DNA of 35,092 bases from Acidimicrobiaceae bacterium (GTDB taxonomy: Bacteria > Actinomycetota > Acidimicrobiia > Acidimicrobiales > Bog-793): NCBI GenBank assembly GCA_003139355.1, contig PLIM01000185.1, positions 1-35,092 on the forward strand. Direction: 5' to 3'. The position numbers and the translations under genes were made by a program. The notes under the pieces were generated by a model. The model had not been told where the DNA came from and ran no database searches. It saw only the letters and a program-made list of their open reading frames with translations. This document shows positions 27,579-35,092 of this stretch, in pieces (within the stretch, counting starts at the first letter, position 1; every line of letters starts with the position of its first letter).

Positions 27579-27620
27579 GGACCCGGGCAGGGACCGAACC
27601 TGTGACCAAGGGATCATGAG
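27579..27620 (-). pseudogene. tRNA 3'-half-like remnant (CAT anticodon loop plus T arm)
   Basis: Minus strand CTCATGATCCCTTGGTCACAGGTTCGGTCCCTGCCCGGGTCC resembles a tRNA from anticodon loop to acceptor 3' strand; no matching 5' half upstream. Confidence 0.4.
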
Positions 27621-27823
27621 GCGACTCTGAGTTGTCTGGGAGCGTTTCGCACCGTCTGGAGGTATCCGCAGTTGGCCTCCTGAGCAGCCCGGGCGGCTCT
27701 CAGCCGGTACCCGTTGCGCAAGCTTGCGGGAGCGGCACCGCCGCGCCGGCGTTCAGCTGCAGAGCGGCGACGAGGACCGAGTGGCGTTGCGACTCGATCC
27801 CGAGAAGGTACCCACCCAGGCCC

Positions 27824-28774
27824 TCAAGTCTCCCGTCCCTCATCGACTGGAGTCACCCCAGAGGCGAGAGCCGATGTGCCGTCAGCGGCTCGCCCTGTTG
27901 AGGTCTTGACCCCGTCTCTCCACGGTCGCGTGCGCGCCGTCCAGATGACCACGGCGAGGAGAGCCGTTACGCACAGGATCCATCCGAGCGCCGTGGTGCT
28001 CACCCCGATGTACTTGAGGCCCGAAGCGAAGATGACGAACGTGATGATGGGACGCACGAACCGGTCGGGCGCCCTCGAAGAGAGAAACGATCCGACGAGC
28101 ACCGCCGGAACGCTTCCGACGATGATGGAAGTCGTGACCGAGAATTCCACGTGGCCAAAGGCCAGTGCGCCGAGTGCCGCCGCACCGGTCAGTGGTACCG
28201 CTTGAGCGAGATCAGTGCCGACGAGCTGGTTGGCTCCAAGCAACGGGTAGACGAACAGCAACAGGACGATGATCAACGATCCGGAGCCAACCGAGGTCAT
28301 CCCGACGACGATCCCCCCGAGCATCCCGATCGCGACCGTAGGGACCGGACGGACAACGACCTCGTGGACCACGCCCGTGCGTAGCCGACCGCCGCGACGG
28401 TCAAGGACGTAACGCAGCGTCATGGCGGCGGCGCCGATCAGAAGGGCTGCGCCGAGTGCCCGCTCCACGTTGTCCTGAGCGACATGGGACTGGCCCATCA
28501 GGTGGAGGAGATACGCACCGAGAAAGGCCATCGGGACCGAGCCCATCACCATCCACCCGACAAGGCGGAGATTGACCGTTCCTTTGTGGAGGTGCACCGC
28601 AGCTCCGAAAGGGCGCATCACGACGGCGGCGACTAGGTCGCTCGAGATCGCGGTCGACGGGTTGACCCCGAACAGCAGGATCAGCATCGGCGTCATGAGA
28701 GCGCCGCCTCCCGCGCCGGTCATGCCGACGAGAAAGCCGACGACGGCACTTCCGAGCACGATGTAAGGATTCAA
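27824..28774 (-). CDS. Sulfite exporter TauE/SafE family membrane protein
   Basis: NPYIVLGSAVVGFLVGMTGAGGGALMTPMLILLFGVNPSTAISSDLVAAVVMRPFGA; second half GMLGGIVVGMTSVGSGSLIIVLLLFVYPLLGANQLVGTDLAQA. Confidence 0.88.
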   Translation of the reverse strand: MNPYIVLGSAVVGFLVGMTGAGGGALMTPMLILLFGVNPSTAISSDLVAAVVMRPFGAAVHLHKGTVNLRLVGWMVMGSVPMAFLGAYLLHLMGQSHVAQDNVERALGAALLIGAAAMTLRYVLDRRGGRLRTGVVHEVVVRPVPTVAIGMLGGIVVGMTSVGSGSLIIVLLLFVYPLLGANQLVGTDLAQAVPLTGAAALGALAFGHVEFSVTTSIIVGSVPAVLVGSFLSSRAPDRFVRPIITFVIFASGLKYIGVSTTALGWILCVTALLAVVIWTARTRPWRDGVKTSTGRAADGTSALASGVTPVDEGRET

Positions 28775-28899
28775 GTCTCGCAGCCCCCCAGATCGAAACC
28801 TATCAAAGTCGCAGACAGCGCTTGCGCCTGCGCTCGCGGAACAAGGCGCCGTCGCACTGCAACGCCGGGTCATTTGCGTGTCTTGCCTCGGCTCAGGTC

Positions 28900-29220
28900 G
28901 GCTAGGTGACCGGCCGCTCGGGCGACCTCTATGCCACCCGGAACGGCAGGAGGTCGTGGGCCGAGGTCGAGCACGCCCCCTTTCGCACTGGAACAGTTCG
29001 CAGGTCCCTGGAGCGACCTGTCGTGCAACGGCACGGGCAGCTGTTCGGCCTGCAGCTGCTCTGTGTTGGCGCCTGTGCGGCTACCAGCCCGTACCTGGTG
29101 ACACACAGCGCCGACGGCGGCTCGTCGTGGTCGACGATGCCAAGCGACTGGCCCGGGGCCTCGGCTGCGACTGCGCCCGTCGCCGACCTGGATGCTGTCG
29201 CCGCAGGCTCAGAGGCTTGA
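28900..29220 (+). pseudogene. BNR/beta-propeller gene fragment, frameshifted
   Basis: GDLYATRNGRRSWAEVEHAPF and, after an apparent frame switch region, CVGACAATSPYLVTHSADGGSSWSTMPSDW; propeller blade motifs without a full-length ORF. Confidence 0.55.
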
Positions 29221-29284
29221 TGGGACGCGTCAGCCGAGGTCAAGGCTGGCAGTGCCCGCAGATGGACCTTTCAGGGCGCCTTGT

Positions 29285-29463
29285 CCCCTTTGCAGGCGGC
29301 GTTGATGCGTAACATGGGCGTGCTCATGACCGAGATCGCTTGGCTCGACAACCTGGCTGCAGACTGTGCGGAGGACGGCCATTACGGCTTGCTCTGCGCA
29401 ACGGGTCCGCTGAAGGTTGTCGGTGACAGTGACTCGCCGGTCGATCCGATTGTCGTCAGGTGA
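29285..29463 (+). pseudogene. C-terminal stub of a cyclase-family (PF04199-like) protein
   Basis: LQAALMRNMGVLMTEIAWLDNLAADCAEDGHYGLLCATGPLKVVGDSDSPVDPIVVR resembles LxxLGxxxGExWxLDxLAxDCAADGxYxFLLVAPPLxVxGGVGSPVNPIAI at cyclase C-termini. Confidence 0.6.
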
Positions 29464-29642
29464 CCCCAAGCTCAGCGTCAGCGGGCCGGTTCCCTACGAA
29501 AGGTTGAGCATCATGGCGAACGTAGCGATGTTGAGGAGGAACAACGGCGTCGCTCCCGAAGTCGCTGAGGCAGTGGAGCCTGATCAGGTCGATGACACGA
29601 CGGAGCAGGCGGTAGATGAAGTAGAGGGCCGCAGGCCGGGAG

Positions 29643-29679
29643 GATTGTCGATAGCATTCTCCCTCCCAGGTCGACAATC
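29643..29679. repeat. 9-bp perfect inverted repeat, 19-nt spacer
   Basis: gattgtcga (29643-29651) and tcgacaatc (29671-29679). Confidence 0.8.
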
Positions 29680-29773
29680 GAGTTTGTGCGCCCCATGCGC
29701 TCGACAGGCCTTGGCTCTGGACCGGCTCGTATCAGCACCAGCTCTGGATCGCGCGTAGGAGGAGAGGCACACG

Positions 29774-30700
29774 ATGGCTAACGAGACTGTCTTCAAGCGC
29801 TACGCCGGCAATCCCATCGTGACAGCGAGCGCGGTTCCCCGGGCCAACAGCATCCACAACTCGGCGATCGTCAAGAGGGGCGAAGGCGACTATGCGGCCG
29901 TGTTCCGCGTGGACGAGATCAGCCTGGACTGCGTGCTCCACGTCGGGTTCAGCCAAGACGGGATCAATTGGGACATCGATCCTGATCCAATTCAAATGCG
30001 AAGCAGCGATCCTGAAATCTTCGCCACCAACTTCAGCTACGACCCTCGCCTTACGCGGTTGGAGGACACCTACTATCTCACCTGGTGCAACGCCGGTCCC
30101 CAGGGTCCGAAGATCGGTTTTGCCACCACCAAGGACTTCAAGACCTTTACCCAGGGTGAGGACCTGCTGCCTCCGGCCAACCGCAACTGCGTCATCTTTC
30201 CTCGCAAGATAGATGGGAAATACGCCATTTACCACCGGCCCTCGGACCGCGGCCATACGCCGTTCGGTGACATCTTCTATGCGACAAGCCCTGACTTCGT
30301 GCATTGGGGTTGCCACCGGTTCGTTTTCGGACCGAGAGGTGGCTGGCAGAGCCTGAAGACTGGCCCCGGTCCCGCACCGATCGAGACCGACGAGGGCTGG
30401 CTGCTCATATATCACGGAGTATGGCTGAGTTGCAACGGCTACCTGTACTACGTCGGCGGCGCGCTCCTGGATCTGGACAAGCCCTGGAAGGTTCTCTACC
30501 GCACCAAGGACTACCTGCTTTCTCCGACCGAGAGTTACGAGCGGATCGGTGACGTCCCCAACGTGTGCTTCCCCAGCGCCGCCGTCATGGAAACAGATGA
30601 GACGCTCCGCCTTTACTATGGCTGCGCCGACACCTGTGTCTCGATGGCCGAGGCCAAGCTCTCTGACGTGATCCAGTTCGTCAAGACCCACAGCTTTTGA
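29774..30700 (+). CDS. GH130-family glycosidase / glycoside phosphorylase
   Basis: NPIVTASAVPRANSIHNSAIVKRGEGDYAAVFRVDE...YDPRLTRLEDTYYLTWCN...IFPRKIDGKYAIYHRPSD...ETDEGWLLIYHGVW...YVGGALLDLDKPWKVLYRTKDYLLSPTESYERIGDVPNVCFPSAAV...LRLYYGCADTCVSMA. Confidence 0.9.
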   Translation: MANETVFKRYAGNPIVTASAVPRANSIHNSAIVKRGEGDYAAVFRVDEISLDCVLHVGFSQDGINWDIDPDPIQMRSSDPEIFATNFSYDPRLTRLEDTYYLTWCNAGPQGPKIGFATTKDFKTFTQGEDLLPPANRNCVIFPRKIDGKYAIYHRPSDRGHTPFGDIFYATSPDFVHWGCHRFVFGPRGGWQSLKTGPGPAPIETDEGWLLIYHGVWLSCNGYLYYVGGALLDLDKPWKVLYRTKDYLLSPTESYERIGDVPNVCFPSAAVMETDETLRLYYGCADTCVSMAEAKLSDVIQFVKTHSF

Positions 30701-30820
30701 ACCGGCGGGGACCGCTCAGCGCCGCCGACAGTCGAAGGTAACTGGCCCCCGGACGAAGTCCGCGGGAAACCGCAGCGAAATCATGCTGATCACGTTCTCT
30801 CCGACCGATCTCTCCCATCG

Positions 30821-31015
30821 ATGCCCGCCTTGGACGTCCACGTCCGCGGCATGACCTTCGTCGGATTGACGGGTTGGCTGTGTTTCGACGACACGGACGT
30901 CGGATGCTCTGGCAAGCCGCTGGCTGAACCCCTGGTGTGGAAGACGACCGATGGAGGATCGTTTTGGCAGGTTCTTGTAGCGGGCCCGTTGCAGCCACCG
31001 CCGCCGGCTGAGTGA
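30821..31015 (+). pseudogene. C-terminal BNR/beta-propeller-like fragment
   Basis: MTFVGLTGWLCFDDTDVGCSGKPLAEPLVWKTTDGGSFWQVLVAGPL: final-blade type TxDGGxxW motif in an isolated short ORF. Confidence 0.4.
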
Positions 31016-31265
31016 CGAGAGATCCGCAGACGAGGCGCGACGCGGTTGCACGCGTCGGGACGAACGCGTCGCGTCACCAGGTGGCGGCGTTCAACCTGCC
31101 GGTCGAGCGCTCATGTCCGGGAGCTCTGGGTCCCAGCCTCGCCGCTCGACTCCCGCGGAGTGAGGCCGCTGGAAGCGCCATGAGCGGCCGGAAGGAATGG
31201 TTCGGAACCTCGGTCGCGGGAGATGTTGAAGCGGCCGGCGGCCGGACTTGCGTAGGGTCGTTTCA

Positions 31266-31925
31266 ATGAACCCGCGGATGGAGGAGATCCACGACGCTGA
31301 GACGGTCTGGCGCTTCGATCGGGACTTCCTGGAGTCGAGGTGGGCTTGCCTGTGGGGTCGAGGCTGCCAGGGCATCGGTGCCGAGCCGGCGGAGCATCTC
31401 GGCCTCGGCTGTTGCTCTGTCGGCGCTGAACTCGGCGATGTGGACGAAGCTCGGTTGATCGCCGCGCTCGCGGCAACGCTGTCCCCGGTCGACTTCGAGC
31501 GTCACGCCGAGGCTGACGACGGTGGCATCTTCAGCGACGGCACCCGCACCCACACCCGCGTTGTCGACGGTGCCTGCATCTTCCTCAACCGGCCCGGATT
31601 CGTCGGCGGCGCGGGCTGCGCGCTGCACCTGGCAGCCATCGAGGCGGGGGAGTCACCAATCGATTGGAAGCCGTCAGTGTGCTGGCAGCTGCCCATCAGG
31701 GTGGACTGGGAGGCGGGTGCTGACGATACGGAGGTGGCGACGGTGCGCCGCTGGACGCGCAACGACTGGGGCCCAGAGGGCGAGACAATGGCGTGGTGCT
31801 GCACTGAGGGTTCGTTGGCCTACGTGGCTGACCGTCCGGTGATCGACTCGCTGGGCGCGGAGTTGGAGGCGATCGTCGGCACCGAGGTCTATGTCGAGCT
31901 GCGACACCGGATCACGGGGCATTAG
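31266..31925 (+). CDS. Conserved cysteine-rich protein of unknown function (possible metal/Fe-S binding)
   Basis: CLWGRGCQGIGAEPAEHLGLGCCSVGAELGD...VVDGACIFLNRPGFVGGAGCALHLAAIEAGESPIDWKPSVCWQLP; ordered Cys pattern. Confidence 0.7.
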   Translation: MNPRMEEIHDAETVWRFDRDFLESRWACLWGRGCQGIGAEPAEHLGLGCCSVGAELGDVDEARLIAALAATLSPVDFERHAEADDGGIFSDGTRTHTRVVDGACIFLNRPGFVGGAGCALHLAAIEAGESPIDWKPSVCWQLPIRVDWEAGADDTEVATVRRWTRNDWGPEGETMAWCCTEGSLAYVADRPVIDSLGAELEAIVGTEVYVELRHRITGH

Positions 31926-32070
31926 CTGCCCGATCGGCGGTCACGTTCTGCGGGGCCGTCACAAGACGACGGCGGGAGGCGGGAGCTGGTGCGGAGGAGA
32001 ACGGGGAGCCAGCCAGCCAGGTCGGCGGAGAGCCAGGTTGGACCGGCAGCAGGTCGCCCAGTGCGATTCA

Positions 32071-32586
32071 ATGGTGGCCGTGGCCCCACGGTTGCGTTTG
32101 GAATCGGCGCTCGGTCAGACCGGCACAACGGTGACGGCGTTCCTGGAGCAACTCGTGGGTGAGCCGGTCGACGCATACGAGCGGCGCCACGTCATGATCA
32201 AGGCCGGCACACCAAACTTCCTGGGTGTTGGAGAGGGACATCCGTTGCTCCGGCGGTCAACCGTGCTGCAGGGAAGAAGGTCGGCGCTGCCGTACATGCA
32301 CGCCGAGAGCCTGCTCGTCCCGAGCCGTCTCCCTGCCGCCTTCTGCTTGCAACTCGAGACCACCAGCGATCCGATCGGGCGAATCCTCGCCAAGGAGGGG
32401 ATCGGCTTCACCCGGTCTCCACTTCCCCGTCCTGATCGACGTCACGGGTCTGTATTTGGCGATGCTCCGGTGCCCGACGAGCACCTGTTGGCCCGGACGT
32501 ATCGGATCGACGTCGACGGGGTACCGATCATGGTGATTGGAGAGTGGTTCCTTCCCACGCTCGAGTCGTTCCTAGGTCCTTCTTGA
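32071..32586 (+). CDS. Chorismate lyase-like (UbiC/DUF98-type) protein
   Basis: FLEQLVGEPVDAYERRH...LLRRSTVLQGRRSALPYMHAESLLVPSRLPAAFCLQLETTSDPIGRILAKEGIGFTR...LLARTYRIDVDGVPIMVIGEWF. Confidence 0.65.
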   Translation: MVAVAPRLRLESALGQTGTTVTAFLEQLVGEPVDAYERRHVMIKAGTPNFLGVGEGHPLLRRSTVLQGRRSALPYMHAESLLVPSRLPAAFCLQLETTSDPIGRILAKEGIGFTRSPLPRPDRRHGSVFGDAPVPDEHLLARTYRIDVDGVPIMVIGEWFLPTLESFLGPS

Positions 32587-32929
32587 TCAATGGTCAGGCG
32601 CTGAGCCCATTTCGGAAGTGACTCTCCGACCGGTGGTCGCCAGAGCCCGAGCGCCAGACTCGGCTGAGCATTATGGCAAGCGCGTGCGGTGCGGCTCGTT
32701 GCTCGGCCCAGAGCACGCCGAGTTGTCTCATTAGGAATCAAGCAATTGCGTTGGGCTTGCTCGTTGCGTCGAGGGATCCTGATCCTCGTTCAGAACCAGT
32801 CACCAGTGGCCGGACGAACGTCGAGGTTAATCATGTTGCCTATTGAGCCGATACTCACATGGTGAAGCTGACGCGCCCAACGGAATTCAGTGACGCCAAT
32901 GTGGCGGCGTCCTCAGTTCAGGGCCGGCG

Positions 32930-34837
32930 ATGCAAGAACGCGGCTCTCGGTCGCGAGAGCCAGCAGCTCGCAGTGAGAAGACGGGACCGGTTCCGGCCGA
33001 GTACCTCACGATGGCCGCAGGTGGCTGCGTGCTGGACGTGCACGACCGGATGGCCCTCCCGGGCGGGAGCGGTGGCGTCCCTCAGTTCTGGCTGGGCGTT
33101 GTGATCGAGACTATCGACGGCCAGGGGGCGACCGAAGCTCCGCAAGAGAGCGAGGCTCGCCTGCAGGCGCTCCTTTCCTCACTCGATGATCTTGTGTTCG
33201 AGCTCGATGAGAACGGCACTTATCTCAAGATCTGGACCGCCAATGACGCTCTGCTCGCAGTGCCTCGGGGCGAACTGATCGGCCGAACGCATCGTGAGGC
33301 GCTCGGCGAAGAGATCGGCCTCAGCTTGGCCAATGTCATCGTCCAGGTCCTCGAAACGGGTCGCTCGCAGTTCTGGGAGTACTGCCTCGAGGTTCCGGCG
33401 GGCATCCGGTGGTTCCAGGGCAGGGTCGCACCGATCGCCGGATCGGAGGGCCCTTTGAGGAGACTCTGCCTCCTGGTTCGGGACATCACGGAGCAGAAGG
33501 CCGCCGAGCAGGCTCGCGACAGAGCCGAGGAGCAGCTCCGGCACCAGGCCCTGTACGACGGGCTCACCGGCCTGCCGAACCGCACGCTCTTTCATGACCG
33601 GGTTGAGCACGCGCTCGCGGCGGCGCGGCGGGAGAACGAGGAAGTCGCAGTTCTCATGCTCGACCTCGACAGGTTCAAGGAGATCAACGACACTCTTGGC
33701 CACGCAGCCGGGGACGAGGTCCTGAGAGAGGTGGCGCGGCGGTTGTCGAAGGTGACGAGAGGGGGTGACTCGATCGCGAGGCTTGGAGGCGACGAGTTCG
33801 GCGTCCTGCTCCCGAACACACCTGAGACGGATGCCGCCATGGTCGTCTCACGGGTGTCGAGTTGTCTCGAGGAGTCGATCGTTGTCCACGACCTGCCGCT
33901 CAATATCGACGTCAGCGTCGGACTTGCAGCCTTTCCGAAAGACGGAGGAGATGCGGACCTGTTGATGCAGCATGCCGACGTCGCCATGTATGTCGCCAAG
34001 ACTGCGAACGGTGGGTTCGCGAGGTACGAAAGCTCCGCCGACCCGCACAAGCCGGACCGACTTAGTCTCATTGGAGAGCTGCGTGGCGCGCTCGAGCGAG
34101 GCGAACTCGTCCTCCACTACCAACCACAGCTGACTCTCTCGACAGGCAACATCATGGCCGTCGAAGCTCTGCTTCGTTGGCAACACCCGCAAAGGGGCCT
34201 CATCCCGCCAGACGAGTTCATCCCGCTTGTTCAGGAGACCGGCCTGATCAAACCGCTCACGCACTACGTGCTCGACTTGGCGCTCCGCCAGTGCCGGTCC
34301 TGGATGGACCACGGCCGCCCGATGAGGGTGGCCGTCAACCTGGCGATGCGCAACCTAATCGACGCCGACCTTCCAAGTGACGTCGCCGACCTGCTGAGAC
34401 TCAACGGAGTTCCCGTGGACCTCCTCGAGCTCGAGATCACCGAGAGCGCCGTCATCGCCGACCCGCTGCGGACTAAGGCCGTGCTCGCACGCCTCGCCAA
34501 GATGCGTGTCCGGCTATCAGTCGACGACTTCGGAACGGGCTACTCGTCGCTGACATACCTGACACGTCTCCCGATAGACGAGATCAAGATTGACCGGTCG
34601 TTCGTGACAGACATGAGCAGCTCGCCTGACAACGAGGTCGTCGTGCGATCGACGATCGACCTCGCACGCAACCTTGGAAAACAGGTTGTAGCAGAAGGCG
34701 TCGAGACAGCTGACGTCCTGCAACGTCTTGAAGAGCTCGGCTGTCATCTGGCGCAGGGCTACTACGTGAGCAGGCCGTTGCCCATCGAAGAGCTCGATGT
34801 CTGGCTCGCGAAGTCGGCAAGCCTCTCGACGGTGTGA
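32930..34837 (+). CDS. PAS-GGDEF-EAL bifunctional c-di-GMP turnover protein
   Basis: PAS: LLSSLDDLVFELDENGTYLKIWTANDALL; RGGDSIARLGGDEFGVLL (I-site RxxD plus GGDEF); EALLRWQHP, DDFGTGYSSLTYL, KIDRSFV of active EAL. True start may be downstream (e.g. 33011). Confidence 0.9.
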   Translation: MQERGSRSREPAARSEKTGPVPAEYLTMAAGGCVLDVHDRMALPGGSGGVPQFWLGVVIETIDGQGATEAPQESEARLQALLSSLDDLVFELDENGTYLKIWTANDALLAVPRGELIGRTHREALGEEIGLSLANVIVQVLETGRSQFWEYCLEVPAGIRWFQGRVAPIAGSEGPLRRLCLLVRDITEQKAAEQARDRAEEQLRHQALYDGLTGLPNRTLFHDRVEHALAAARRENEEVAVLMLDLDRFKEINDTLGHAAGDEVLREVARRLSKVTRGGDSIARLGGDEFGVLLPNTPETDAAMVVSRVSSCLEESIVVHDLPLNIDVSVGLAAFPKDGGDADLLMQHADVAMYVAKTANGGFARYESSADPHKPDRLSLIGELRGALERGELVLHYQPQLTLSTGNIMAVEALLRWQHPQRGLIPPDEFIPLVQETGLIKPLTHYVLDLALRQCRSWMDHGRPMRVAVNLAMRNLIDADLPSDVADLLRLNGVPVDLLELEITESAVIADPLRTKAVLARLAKMRVRLSVDDFGTGYSSLTYLTRLPIDEIKIDRSFVTDMSSSPDNEVVVRSTIDLARNLGKQVVAEGVETADVLQRLEELGCHLAQGYYVSRPLPIEELDVWLAKSASLSTV

Positions 34838-35092
34838 CCGGAGACGATGCTGTCGCCAGCCACGTCCTGTCGGGGGAAAGTTCACGCCGACCAACAAGTC
34901 CTCTCACCACTCGTGCGCGATAAGTGGGATCCAACTGGCGCGCTCCCTGCGGGCTACGGCCGTACACGCCCGCGGCGACCGTGCGTCACCGGCGACCCGC
35001 AGCAGTCCCCGACGCCCGCGGCCGACAGGGCGCAGCCATCGCGGCCCGGAGCGTACGATCGTCGAGTTTCCCCTAGGTGCCTGGTGTTGAAC

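Noticed and set aside
29456-29677. Possible IS3/IS481 transposase N-terminus on the minus strand (FIYRLLRRVIDLIRLHCLSD)
   Set aside because: Only about 20 aa resemble the N-terminal helix and the expected EILVLRHQLAVLRRQ does not follow in any frame; kept only as a side note to the inverted repeat.

Overview
High-GC actinobacterial-type chromosomal window. No rRNA, CRISPR array or intact tRNA was seen. The conserved core (about 6.9-26.2 kb) encodes an M48 peptidase, an M20 peptidase, two GNATs, an S51-like peptidase, an ABC-F ATPase, an ImuA'-like protein plus ImuB, HtrA, a histidine kinase and response regulator, DnaE2, and an MMPL transporter. Perfect actinobacterial LexA/SOS boxes (CGAACatatGTTCG and CGAACatgtGTTCG) precede imuA'-imuB and dnaE2. 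Both promoters have a -10-like hexamer exactly 6 nt before the start codon, so both transcripts are predicted to be leaderless. The SOS mutasome is split by an HtrA/two-component envelope-stress block. The flanks (0-6.9 kb and 27.5-31 kb) are rich in gene fossils: an internally deleted GH130 followed by a glycosyltransferase-4 stub, a gutted tandem copy of an ECF-sigma/BNR-propeller operon, a possible IS256-type transposase stub beside a 16-bp inverted repeat, a tRNA-CAT 3'-half-like sequence, frameshifted BNR fragments, and a cyclase C-terminal stub. The most interesting candidate system is the two-gene ECF sigma factor plus membrane-anchored beta-propeller module (4853-6639) and its decayed tandem duplicate. 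All calls come from reading the sequence and supplied translations; no database search was run.
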